6,916 nt of DNA from Chitinophagaceae bacterium (GTDB lineage: Bacteria; Bacteroidota; Bacteroidia; Chitinophagales; Chitinophagaceae): assembly GCA_025963615.1 (NCBI GenBank), contig JAOQAL010000337.1, forward strand, positions 1 to 6,916. Direction: 5' to 3'. The position numbers and the translations under genes are program-made. How positions within the stretch are numbered: position 1 is the stretch's first letter; the number at the start of each line of letters is the position of its first letter. The notes below the pieces were generated by a model that saw only the letters and a program-made list of their open reading frames with translations, had not been told where the DNA came from and did no database searches. Shown here piece by piece: positions 1 to 6,721 of the stretch.

Positions 1-35
1 TGGATGCTAGATGCTGGATGCTGGATGTTGGATGC
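1..35 (+). repeat. Heptanucleotide tandem array 1 (partial at window edge)
   Basis: Five contiguous 7-bp units are visible: TGGATGC, TAGATGC, TGGATGC, TGGATGT, TGGATGC. The array probably continues to the left, because the window opens exactly on a unit boundary. It uses the same unit in the same orientation as the arrays at 1375-1437 and 4570-4639. It lies downstream of the leftward Ldh_2 gene. Its function is unknown. Confidence 0.9.
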
Positions 36-50
36 ATATTCCTGATTATT

Positions 51-68
51 CCTTTACTTAAGTAAAGG
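51..68. repeat. Perfect 18-bp palindrome downstream of the Ldh_2 gene
   Basis: CCTTTACTTAAGTAAAGG is fully self-complementary. As RNA it could fold into a 7-bp stem with a TTAA loop, extendable by G-U pairs on one flank. On the leftward strand no T-tract follows, so it is not a classic intrinsic terminator for the Ldh_2 gene. A dimeric-protein operator or a weak 3'-end hairpin are both possible. The rest of 36-270 shows no convincing gene or RNA. Confidence 0.5.
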
Positions 69-270
69 GGAAGGCGGGCATGCGGAAGGCGATAACGATA
101 AGTACGATTTCATCAGAACGAACGGAAAATTCCATGGCTGCAAAATGAAAAGGATTATTTAACCCCAGTCACATATGAAAATGCCTTGACATTAAATGCA
201 GAGATACAATGAAAATTAAACGTCAAAAAGTCCGATTCAACAAACGCAGCCATATCATACAAAGCTGAAA

Positions 271-1353
271 TCAAAAAAACGGGATCTCAAATTTTTCACC
301 AAGTGATTTCAAGTCATCATATACAACCGACATTACCGGAATCCCATTCTTCATCCGTTCGGCCTGCATCTCCCGTTCGGGGTCGCCAGGAATAAGAACC
401 CTGCTTTGTCCTTCCACTGTTTTTGCACTGCGAAAACGTTTTATCCATTTATCCATATGCATTTTAAAATCAGCCGCTGGCCTGAATGCATCAATACGCA
501 TAGCGCCGAAAAAATGACCGATGCCCTTTCCAGGTTGTTCATCGGGCATGGCAACATAAGCGGGAAATGGCGGCACCCAGGGACCATAGTTGGCACCGCT
601 TAATACTGCTGAGAAAATATCGACAATGGCTCCCAGTGCATAGCCTTTATGGCTACCATGTTCACGGTCACTGCCAAGAGGCAACAATGCGCCACCCGTT
701 TTCAGGGCATGCGGATCCGTTATACTATTACCTTCTTTGTCTTGTATCCAACCGGCTGGTGCTGTTTCATCTTTTCTTTGGAGAATTTCCAGCTTTCCAT
801 TCGCAGCAGTAGTCGTAGCCAGATCGGCAACAAATGTTGGTTCATCGCCAGCGGGAATGGCTACGCAAATGGGATTGGTGCCTAATAATCTTTCTATTGA
901 AAATGTTGGCGCTACCAGGGGGCTTGCATTTGTTAATGCAATACCGATCATATCATGGTCCAGGGCCATCATAGCATGATAACCAGCAATGCCAAAATGA
1001 TTGCTGTTCTGTACACTTACCCAACCCGTACCTACATTTTTTGCTTTATCAATGGCAACCTGCATGGCCCATGGTGCCACTACAAGTCCCAGTCCCCGGT
1101 CACCATCCACGACAGCGGTGGAAGGTGTTTCATGTATAACTTGAATGGCAGGTGTTGCATTCACCCTTTTTACTTCATGCAGGCGGACATAGCCACTGAG
1201 CCGCGCCACGCCATGCGAATCAATACCCCGCAGGTCGGCGGAGAGCAAAACTTTTACAGCAAGCTCCGCATCCGTTTCGCTACAACCAATCTTTTGGAAA
1301 ACCGCTTTGGAGAAATCAAACAATTGCCGGTAAGAGAATTTATTTTCTGCCAT
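271..1353 (-). CDS. Malate/L-lactate dehydrogenase-family (Ldh_2) NAD(P)-dependent oxidoreductase
   Basis: This is a 360-residue protein of the Ldh_2 family, close to the usual family length of about 330-360. Family members interconvert 2-hydroxy and 2-oxo acids (malate, sulfolactate, ureidoglycolate, 2,3-diketogulonate) or reduce cyclic imines, using NAD(P)H. Visible family signatures are SHG at residues 46-48 (the conserved catalytic His), DGDRGLG at 83-89, NSNHFG at 116-121, GTNP at 158-161, HKGYAL at 235-240 and PGDPERE at 322-328. No signal peptide is seen, so it should be cytoplasmic, unlike its two upstream neighbours. A TTG two codons upstream (1359) is in frame, but the ATG at 1353 gives a normal family N-terminus and is preferred. 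No Shine-Dalgarno sequence is visible. It is the last gene of the leftward cluster, 85 bp after the Gfo/Idh/MocA stop, with a heptad array filling most of that gap. The family is certain; the substrate cannot be assigned. Confidence 0.9.
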   Translation of the reverse strand: MAENKFSYRQLFDFSKAVFQKIGCSETDAELAVKVLLSADLRGIDSHGVARLSGYVRLHEVKRVNATPAIQVIHETPSTAVVDGDRGLGLVVAPWAMQVAIDKAKNVGTGWVSVQNSNHFGIAGYHAMMALDHDMIGIALTNASPLVAPTFSIERLLGTNPICVAIPAGDEPTFVADLATTTAANGKLEILQRKDETAPAGWIQDKEGNSITDPHALKTGGALLPLGSDREHGSHKGYALGAIVDIFSAVLSGANYGPWVPPFPAYVAMPDEQPGKGIGHFFGAMRIDAFRPAADFKMHMDKWIKRFRSAKTVEGQSRVLIPGDPEREMQAERMKNGIPVMSVVYDDLKSLGEKFEIPFF

Positions 1354-1374
1354 GCGCAAAGAAACAACTTTTGC

Positions 1375-1437
1375 TGGATGCTGGATGCTGGATACTGGAT
1401 GCTGGATGCTGGATACTGGATGCTGGATACTGGATAG
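1375..1437 (+). repeat. Heptanucleotide tandem array 2, inside the sugar gene cluster
   Basis: Nine contiguous 7-bp units: TGGATGC or TGGATAC eight times, ending in TGGATAG. The order is GC, GC, AC, GC, GC, AC, GC, AC, AG for the last two bases of each unit. It is the most uniform of the three arrays, so it is probably the youngest or most recently homogenised. On the leftward transcript it starts 1 base after the Gfo/Idh/MocA stop codon and ends 21 bases before the Ldh_2 ATG. It would therefore be transcribed as (CATCCAG/TATCCAG)n if the genes are co-transcribed. On that strand it contains no stop codon in any frame, which creates spurious open frames. Confidence 0.95.
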
Positions 1438-1438
1438 T

Positions 1439-2839
1439 TCAGGGCTTCAGCTTCATATTCACGGGGTCCCAATTAACAATTTTATGTTGGAAATAACTGT
1501 CATTGGCAGCAAGACAAGGTGCCGCTGCGCGAAAACCAATTACCGGATCTTCAATGACCGGCTTACCCTCACGCACACCTGCAAAGAAATTTGCAAAATG
1601 TTCAACGTGTCCGTCAAAACCTTCCGGTGTCTTATATTGAATGGAAGGCTTCTCTGGCCTTTTCCGGTCTTCGGCTGACCATTTCTGATCGTATTGTTTT
1701 TTCAGTTCATCCTGCATTACCTGCGGATAGGTACTTACTCCATCCCAGCCCCCGAAACCCGGTGCTTTAGGCATGATGCTATGCGTAATCTTTAATCCAT
1801 CCCAGCCTTTTTCCAGCACCCCTTCACTGCCAATAAAACGGACAGAACTTCCACCTCCGGTGCCGCTTACAAAATTTACCCTTAGCATTACCTGAAACGC
1901 AGGATGCTCTTTGGTTTCGGGGTAGTCCATAATAGAGGTCAGTACATCGGGTACATCCCGGCCATCTTTCCAATAACATAATTGTCCTGAAGAGAATATC
2001 TTTTGAGGTCCCATCGAACCGGTTATATAGTGAATATCCGTTAACAGGTGAACAAACAAATCACCCGACATGCCGGTACCAAAATCCCTGTAATTACGCC
2101 ACCAGAAAAATTTCTTTTCATCATATTTGGGTTTGGGGTTCATACCCGCAACATATCGATCCCAATCAACCGTTTGAGGCGACCTGTCGGTTGGCATGGT
2201 ATATTCCCAGGCACCGATAGCGTCCTGCCTGTCATAACTGGCTTCAATACAATTCAATTGCCCTATTTCACCGGCCTTATACAGCTCCCTTGCCTTGGCG
2301 TAATCCAGACCGCTGATTCCCTGGCTACCCACCTGCATCACCTTTTTTGATTCTTTGTAAGCCTGTATGACGGGTAAACCCTGGTGCAGTTTATGCACCA
2401 TGGGTTTTTCGCAATATACATTCTTTCCTTTTTTCAACGCATCGATAGCTATTGTTGAGTGCCAGTAATCATTGGTCGCAATGATGATGGCATCCACGTC
2501 TTTTCTTTCCAGTATTTCCCGGTAATCCTTAGTTGTAAATAAATCCTTACCATAGAGCTCTTTCATCCTCGTCAACCTGCCAGTATATAAATCGCAGGCA
2601 GCAGCCAGTTCAATGCCTGGTACTTTGAGTGCCGCTTCCAGGTCGCCATGTCCCTGGATACCAGTGCCAATTAACGCAACGCGAATTTTATCATTGGATG
2701 AAAACTTACGTTGGTAAGAAAGCATTCTTGTTTCATATACTTCTTCCGCCATAAGGTTTGAAAAAACCCCGCTGCCCAAAAACATAGCGGAGCCGCCGAG
2801 ACGCTGCAAAAATTTACGACGTGATGATGCGCTTGCCAT
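1439..2839 (-). CDS. Tat-exported Gfo/Idh/MocA-family oxidoreductase (first copy)
   Basis: This 466-residue protein begins with a twin-arginine signal: SSRRKFLQRLGG at residues 5-16, then a hydrophobic stretch to about residue 27. It should therefore be exported folded, with its nucleotide cofactor bound. A Rossmann fold follows (IRVALIGTGIQGHG, residues 52-65). Next come the family EKP motif at 144-146 (Lys145 is the usual catalytic lysine) and a C-terminal substrate domain with GDLFVHLLTDIH at 259-270, which supplies the conserved His/Asp positions. Members oxidise or reduce sugar and cyclitol hydroxyls with NAD(P). Long Tat-dependent versions with an extended C-terminal domain are common in Bacteroidota and Planctomycetota. 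The gene lies 31 bp after the TIM-barrel lipoprotein gene, so the two are probably co-transcribed and work in the same compartment. No Shine-Dalgarno sequence is seen; the ATG at 2839 directly gives the RR signal. The substrate is unknown, with sugar or glycoside 3-oxidation the leading guess. Confidence 0.92.
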   Translation of the reverse strand: MASASSRRKFLQRLGGSAMFLGSGVFSNLMAEEVYETRMLSYQRKFSSNDKIRVALIGTGIQGHGDLEAALKVPGIELAAACDLYTGRLTRMKELYGKDLFTTKDYREILERKDVDAIIIATNDYWHSTIAIDALKKGKNVYCEKPMVHKLHQGLPVIQAYKESKKVMQVGSQGISGLDYAKARELYKAGEIGQLNCIEASYDRQDAIGAWEYTMPTDRSPQTVDWDRYVAGMNPKPKYDEKKFFWWRNYRDFGTGMSGDLFVHLLTDIHYITGSMGPQKIFSSGQLCYWKDGRDVPDVLTSIMDYPETKEHPAFQVMLRVNFVSGTGGGSSVRFIGSEGVLEKGWDGLKITHSIMPKAPGFGGWDGVSTYPQVMQDELKKQYDQKWSAEDRKRPEKPSIQYKTPEGFDGHVEHFANFFAGVREGKPVIEDPVIGFRAAAPCLAANDSYFQHKIVNWDPVNMKLKP

Positions 2840-2870
2840 AAGGTGATTATTTTGTAGTAATGAAAACCGC

Positions 2871-3773
2871 TTATTTTAATTTAGCTACCTGTTCGTGGAA
2901 AAATCTTATTTCTACTTTTACATCCGGCATATTATTCTTCCAGTTATTTTCTCTTTCAATAGAAAACATTCCTCCTTTAAACCCCTGCCGTTTCAATTCT
3001 GCGAAGATTTCAGGAAATTTATTGACGCCCGTTCCTGTTATCACATCTTCTGCATCGGTTTTATTAAATTCCTTTACATCCTTAAAATGCACCCCGATAA
3101 TATGACCTTCCAATTTCTTTAGACATTCCACTACATCCAGGCCACTGCGGCTCCAATGACCAACATCAGCACATGATCCGAGATTCGGATGATTTTTTAC
3201 GGCTGCAAGCACTGAATCAGGATGCCAGTAATGGCTGGGTCTCGGATGATCGTGAATGGCCACCTTGATTCCGTAAGCACCTGCGAGGCTATCAACAAGG
3301 TTCCATTGATTATCCTCCGGTTCGGCAGTCAGGTATTCCAGGCCCATATCTTTAGCAAAGTCAAAAGTCTTTATCCATCCAGCGGCGTCTTTCGCCCCGG
3401 TTACACCAAAAGCAATCATGGTAATTCCTTTAGCTTTCAGCAATTCTTTCACCTTGGTTCGGTTTTCCGCAGATAAACTGGGATCTAAAACAGCATTTTT
3501 AAAATCGCCGCCCAACTTTTGTCCCGGGAAAGCTTCAATAAATTTAGCACCTGCACTATCTACTTTTTCAATAGCCACTACAAAAGGAAACTCCCGGAAT
3601 GTCCATAGCTGAACTCCGATTTTCCAGTCATCAGCTACATTGGGCATCGTGGCGGAAGCGGAATCCGGCTTTGTTTCCGTTGTTGCCGGGCTAGCGGCTT
3701 GTTCGCTGTTATTGCAACTAAACAATACAAATGGTGCGACAGCGATAGATAAAGACAAAAGTTTTCTTTTCAT
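2871..3773 (-). CDS. Lipoprotein sugar phosphate isomerase/epimerase-like TIM-barrel protein
   Basis: This 300-residue protein starts with a lipoprotein signal peptide: MKRK, a hydrophobic core, then the lipobox LFSC with Cys20 as the lipidation site. A low-complexity Ala/Ser/Thr linker to about residue 45 follows. The rest matches the xylose-isomerase-like TIM barrel (AP_endonuc_2 fold): GVQLWTFREFP at 53-63, KFIEAFPG at 77-84, EPED at 151-154, AIHDHP at 172-177, CADVGHWSRSG at 201-211, HFKD at 229-232 and SIERE at 271-275. Glu151, His174, Asp203, His206, His229 and Glu273 are plausible divalent-metal ligands, from the family pattern rather than an alignment. No strongly acidic tract follows the Cys, so a periplasm-facing anchor is more likely than surface export, though this is weak evidence. 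It is first in the leftward cluster and may isomerise, hydrate or cleave the keto-sugar made by the neighbouring exported oxidoreductase. The exact reaction is unknown. Confidence 0.88.
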   Translation of the reverse strand: MKRKLLSLSIAVAPFVLFSCNNSEQAASPATTETKPDSASATMPNVADDWKIGVQLWTFREFPFVVAIEKVDSAGAKFIEAFPGQKLGGDFKNAVLDPSLSAENRTKVKELLKAKGITMIAFGVTGAKDAAGWIKTFDFAKDMGLEYLTAEPEDNQWNLVDSLAGAYGIKVAIHDHPRPSHYWHPDSVLAAVKNHPNLGSCADVGHWSRSGLDVVECLKKLEGHIIGVHFKDVKEFNKTDAEDVITGTGVNKFPEIFAELKRQGFKGGMFSIERENNWKNNMPDVKVEIRFFHEQVAKLK

Positions 3774-3819
3774 CTGGCAATTCTTTTAATTGTTGATTAA
3801 AAATTGGAAGTGCTGAAGT

Positions 3820-3848
3820 TAAGAATATTTAAAACATCTTCCGGCAAA
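3820..3848 (-). promoter_or_regulatory. Candidate promoter for the leftward sugar cluster (weak match)
   Basis: On the minus strand TTTG (3848-3845) is followed after 17 bases by TATTCTTA (3827-3820). The latter matches 4 of the 6 fixed positions of the Bacteroidota -7 element TAnnTTTG. It lies between the ssb terminator and the lipoprotein ATG, which is where a promoter is expected, but the match is partial. Confidence 0.3.
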
Positions 3849-3946
3849 GTAAAATGTATTTTATGGAGAAATGATGAGTGGGAAAAGTTTCCACTTACTC
3901 CAGATATAAGTAATAACCATATAAATCTATTCGCGGTTGTTGTCAT

Positions 3947-3974
3947 AAAAAAACGCCTTGCTTCTGCAAGGCGT
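3947..3974 (-). terminator. Intrinsic terminator of ssb
   Basis: A perfect 9-bp stem, ACGCCTTGC (3953-3961) with GCAAGGCGT (3966-3974), encloses a 4-base loop. On the minus strand it is followed directly by seven T residues (complement of 3947-3953). It starts 40 bases past the ssb stop codon. This is a textbook rho-independent terminator for the leftward ssb transcript and separates it from the sugar cluster downstream. Confidence 0.9.
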
Positions 3975-4014
3975 CGCGTTTTATTTTTCAATCCTGTAGC
4001 TGTGAAAAAACAGG

Positions 4015-4446
4015 TTAGAAAGGAAGATCATCTATCGGTTCCGTAATTTCTCCGGGCGATGGAACGCTGCTGCCAACCGATGCACCCGCCTGGGATGAAT
4101 AAGTGGAAGGTGATGAGCCCGCAGTATCACCACGCCCTCCCAATAGCTGAACTTCACGAACTCTTAATGATAATGACGCGCCGGCCGTACCATCCTGTCT
4201 TGTAAAACTTCTTACTTCAGGAGCACCTTCTACAAACACCTGCTTACCCTTTGTTAGGTAGGGCGACAGGGCTGTCCGGTCCGTCCAGTAAGCACAATCA
4301 ACCCAGGTTGTTTTTTCCTGGTTATTGCCCTGGCTGTCACGATACTTTTCAGTGTGGGCCACTGTGAAGTTTATCACGTTTTTACCATTTACTGTGTTAA
4401 CCACGCAATCTTTGCCGAGGTTACCGATAACTTGCATTTTAATCAT
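4015..4446 (-). CDS. ssb: Single-stranded DNA-binding protein
   Basis: This 143-residue SSB binds single-stranded DNA as an oligomer in replication, recombination and repair. The OB fold spans about residues 1-103: MIKMQVIGNLGKDC at the start, VINFTVAHTEKYRD at 24-37, TTWVDCAYW at 46-54, and VFVEGAPEVR then LSLRVREVQLLGG to close the domain. A Ser/Gly/Ala/Pro-rich flexible linker (about 104-133) leads to the acidic tip EPIDDLPF, the Bacteroidota form of the C-terminal peptide that recruits partner proteins. A TTG three codons upstream (4455) is in frame. The ATG at 4446 is preferred because Bacteroidota SSBs normally begin MIKxQVIGNLG. The gene appears monocistronic, with a strong terminator after it. 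Neither neighbour is a replication gene. Confidence 0.96.
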   Translation of the reverse strand: MIKMQVIGNLGKDCVVNTVNGKNVINFTVAHTEKYRDSQGNNQEKTTWVDCAYWTDRTALSPYLTKGKQVFVEGAPEVRSFTRQDGTAGASLSLRVREVQLLGGRGDTAGSSPSTYSSQAGASVGSSVPSPGEITEPIDDLPF

Positions 4447-4569
4447 AGTGCTCAAATTTTGATGTGCGTAAAATTTATTTAGAGAGGAAAGTTAAGTTAA
4501 TTCCTGAATTCACCGGAATAGGTTATGAAGGACTTATTAACATATAAAAAGGGGATTATTTGTTGGTGG

Positions 4570-4639
4570 TGGATGCTGGATGATGGATGCCGGATACTGG
4601 ATGATGGATGCTAGATGCTGGAGGCTGGATACTAGATGC
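4570..4639 (+). repeat. Heptanucleotide tandem array 3, upstream of the Uma2 gene
   Basis: Ten contiguous 7-bp units: TGGATGC, TGGATGA, TGGATGC, CGGATAC, TGGATGA, TGGATGC, TAGATGC, TGGAGGC, TGGATAC, TAGATGC. It is the same family and orientation as the arrays at 1-35 and 1375-1437 but more degenerate, so probably older. It occupies the gap between the divergent ssb and Uma2 genes and ends 60 bp before the Uma2 ATG. Open frames that run through it are repeat artefacts. Confidence 0.92.
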
Positions 4640-4699
4640 AGCCATTGAAATAAGATAACTATAAACAGCGCCATTCTGTATTTTTTGTAAATTTAAAAA

Positions 4700-5296
4700 A
4701 TGGAAATTAAAGAACCGGCACCGGCATATGGTAATAGAAGATATTCTATTGAAGAATATCTTGACCTGGAAAAAAATGCAGAACAAAAACATGAGTATTT
4801 CCATGGAGAAATATTTGCCATGTCGGGTCCAAAAGTCCCTCACAATATTATATCAGTTAACCTGCTGTCTTCTTTAAAACAAAATCTAAAAGGAAAGCCT
4901 TGCAGACCTTTTAATAGCGACCAAAGAATTCATATTCCTCAAAATACTCTTTTCACTTATCCCGATATTTCGATTATTTGCGGAGAAATTAATACACTAG
5001 AAAATGACGAATGGAATATTTTAAACCCTTCTGTCATTATTGAAGTACTTTCTCCATCCACAAAAAATTATGACAGGGGAGAAAAGTTTAAATTATACAG
5101 GGATATCCCATCGTTGAAAGAATACATTCTGGCAGATTCTGAAAACATCGTTGTGGAAGCCTTCCGTGTAAATGAAAGAAGCCACTGGGAACTGGAAGAA
5201 TATAAACAAATTACAGATAGCTTGTTTATTAAAACCATACAGTTTTCCATTTCTCTTGAAGAAATTTATGAAGGGACGAAACTTGCACATACCTGA
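4700..5296 (+). CDS. Uma2-family (DUF820) restriction-endonuclease-like protein
   Basis: This 198-residue protein has the full Uma2 layout, a PD-(D/E)XK nuclease fold of mostly unknown biological role. Visible motifs are [10 protein letters not shown] at residues 15-24, [13 protein letters not shown] at 31-43, a conserved His at 48, [11 protein letters not shown] at 86-96 (Asp89), [11 protein letters not shown] at 111-121 (Glu115), and DRGEKFKLY at 125-133 followed by [10 protein letters not shown]. Asp89, Glu115 and Lys129 are the likely catalytic set, so the protein looks intact. The length is typical for the family. The ATG at 4700 follows an A/T-rich tract (a loose TA-N3-TTTG at 4679-4687) with no Shine-Dalgarno sequence. 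By eye the gene is more AT-rich than the flanking oxidoreductase genes, which hints at separate acquisition. No methylase, toxin/antitoxin partner or transposase is next to it. The target and role are unknown. Confidence 0.92.
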   Translation: MEIKEPAPAYGNRRYSIEEYLDLEKNAEQKHEYFHGEIFAMSGPKVPHNIISVNLLSSLKQNLKGKPCRPFNSDQRIHIPQNTLFTYPDISIICGEINTLENDEWNILNPSVIIEVLSPSTKNYDRGEKFKLYRDIPSLKEYILADSENIVVEAFRVNERSHWELEEYKQITDSLFIKTIQFSISLEEIYEGTKLAHT

Positions 5297-5339
5297 TACA
5301 ATAATTTCAAGTATATTTTCAAAAAAATACTAACGCTTT

Positions 5340-6656
5340 ATGAATCGCAGAAAATTTCTCCGCCAAACCTCATTTGCCGCTGCCGGTATTACTATTCTTA
5401 ATTTCCCCGTATTTGGCAAAAATGCGTCCAGTAATAAAATAGTTATCGCCGTAATGGGAGTCAACAGCCGCGGCGCTTACCTGGCGAAATGTTTTTCGCA
5501 ATTAGAAAATGTAGAAGTCGCTTATATCTGCGATGTAGAAGACGGCGCGATAAAAAACGGGTTGGAGGGATTAAAGGATGCGAAAAGACAACCGGTTATT
5601 ATAAAAGATATCCGGGAACTGGTAACTAAAAAGGATTTTGATGCTTTAGTGATAGCCGCGCCGGATCACTGGCATACCCCTGCCGCCATACTGGGCGTAA
5701 CTCATGGCAAACATGTATATGTAGAAAAGCCCTGCGGACAAAACCCTTATGAAGGTGAGTTGATATCTCAGGCTTATACTAAATACGGTAAACTGATTCA
5801 GATGGGAAACCAGCGTCGCTCCATGCCGCAGATCATTGATGCAGTTAAACAGGTAAGAGAGGGCATTATCGGCAATACTTATTTTGCCAAAGCCTGGTAC
5901 ACCAACAATCGTAAATCAATCGGCACCGGTAAAAAAATTCCTGTGCCCTCAACATTAAATTTTGATTTATGGCAGGGCCCCGCACCAAGGAAAGATTACC
6001 AGGATAACCTGGTTCATTATAATTGGCATTGGTTCTGGCATTGGGGTACTGGTGAAGCCTGCAATAACGGAACCCACGAAATAGATACCTGCCGTTGGTT
6101 TTTGGGAGTGGATTATCCAACTAAAGTAACGTCAGCGGGTGGTCGCTTTGCTTTTAAAGATGACTGGCAAACACCAGATACCCAGGTTGCCGGTTTTGAA
6201 TTCGCGGAAAACAAGGCCATCACCTGGGAAGGAAGGAGTTGTAATAATTATCCCGGAGAAGACGGCGCCGGAAGAGGTTTTATCATTTATGGCGATAAAG
6301 GCACCCTGGTTAACCTTGGCAATGATGATTATAAAATATTCGATTATGACAATAAATTGGTAAAGGAAGTTAAATCAGCTTCTCAGAATGAAGCCAACAA
6401 TACGGTGAGCGCCAATGGCAATCTTGATTTTTATCATTTCACCAATTTTGTTGAATCCATACGCGGTAATGCCAAACTTACTTCCCCGGTAACCGAAGGG
6501 CATAAAACGGTATTGCTTTGCCACCTGGCCAATATTGCACAACGAACAGGAAAGGCATTGCATTGCAGTCCACAAAACGGCCATATTTTAAATGACGCTG
6601 AAGCTATGAAGCTTTGGAAAAGAACTTATGAAAAAGGTTGGGAACCGAAAATTTAA
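5340..6656 (+). CDS. Tat-exported Gfo/Idh/MocA-family oxidoreductase (second copy)
   Basis: This 438-residue protein starts MNRRKFLRQTSFAAAG, a twin-arginine signal with a hydrophobic segment to about residue 26, so it should be exported folded. The nucleotide-binding half begins IVIAVMGVNSRGAY at 34-47, a variant glycine motif. It continues with APDHWHTP at 107-114 and the catalytic VEKP at 128-131 (Lys130). The C-terminal half carries HWFWHWGTGEACNNGTHEIDTCRW at about 230-253, with His246 and Asp249 in the usual GxHxxD arrangement, and GDKGTL at 318-323. It is a paralogue of the protein encoded at 1439-2839 but clearly diverged, without the FVHLLTDIH form of the motif, so it probably has a different substrate. 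The start is 43 bp past the Uma2 stop. Co-transcription with Uma2 is possible, but a shared function is not implied. It oxidises or reduces an unknown sugar in the periplasm. Confidence 0.92.
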   Translation: MNRRKFLRQTSFAAAGITILNFPVFGKNASSNKIVIAVMGVNSRGAYLAKCFSQLENVEVAYICDVEDGAIKNGLEGLKDAKRQPVIIKDIRELVTKKDFDALVIAAPDHWHTPAAILGVTHGKHVYVEKPCGQNPYEGELISQAYTKYGKLIQMGNQRRSMPQIIDAVKQVREGIIGNTYFAKAWYTNNRKSIGTGKKIPVPSTLNFDLWQGPAPRKDYQDNLVHYNWHWFWHWGTGEACNNGTHEIDTCRWFLGVDYPTKVTSAGGRFAFKDDWQTPDTQVAGFEFAENKAITWEGRSCNNYPGEDGAGRGFIIYGDKGTLVNLGNDDYKIFDYDNKLVKEVKSASQNEANNTVSANGNLDFYHFTNFVESIRGNAKLTSPVTEGHKTVLLCHLANIAQRTGKALHCSPQNGHILNDAEAMKLWKRTYEKGWEPKI

Positions 6657-6721
6657 GATCAGGGCAAAACCGTTCAACACAACCGGGTAATACAAGTAAA
6701 CCTTTATTCTCACAAATACTG

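Noticed and set aside
36..270. Possible small gene or degraded gene left of the Ldh_2 stop
   Set aside because: The only start-to-stop frame I followed is about 27 codons on the minus strand, with no signal, domain or initiation context.
1357..1359. TTG as the start codon of the Ldh_2 gene
   Set aside because: An in-frame ATG two codons later gives the normal family N-terminus, and no ribosome-binding site favours the TTG.
955..1437. Open frame on the + strand running into the heptad array (repeating LDAGYWM-like peptide)
   Set aside because: It is antisense to the well-supported Ldh_2 gene, and its tail is only the translated repeat. No family resemblance.
1375..1437. CRISPR-like array
   Set aside because: Seven-base units follow each other without spacers. 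There are no 24-40 bp repeats and no cas genes.
1254..1472. Minus-strand frame with a repeated SSIQYPA peptide
   Set aside because: It overlaps the ends of two real genes in another frame. The peptide is an artefact of a 7-bp repeat that lacks stop codons on that strand.
4453..4455. TTG as the start codon of ssb
   Set aside because: The ATG three codons later yields the conserved MIKxQVIGNLG beginning.
4556..4843. Minus-strand frame through array 3 (95 codons)
   Set aside because: It overlaps the Uma2 gene antisense and consists partly of translated repeat, with no recognisable domain.
5283..5319. Promoter for the second Gfo/Idh/MocA gene
   Set aside because: The TTG at 5283 and the candidate -7 boxes (TAATTTCA, TATATTTT) have wrong spacing or mismatches, so the match is too weak to annotate.
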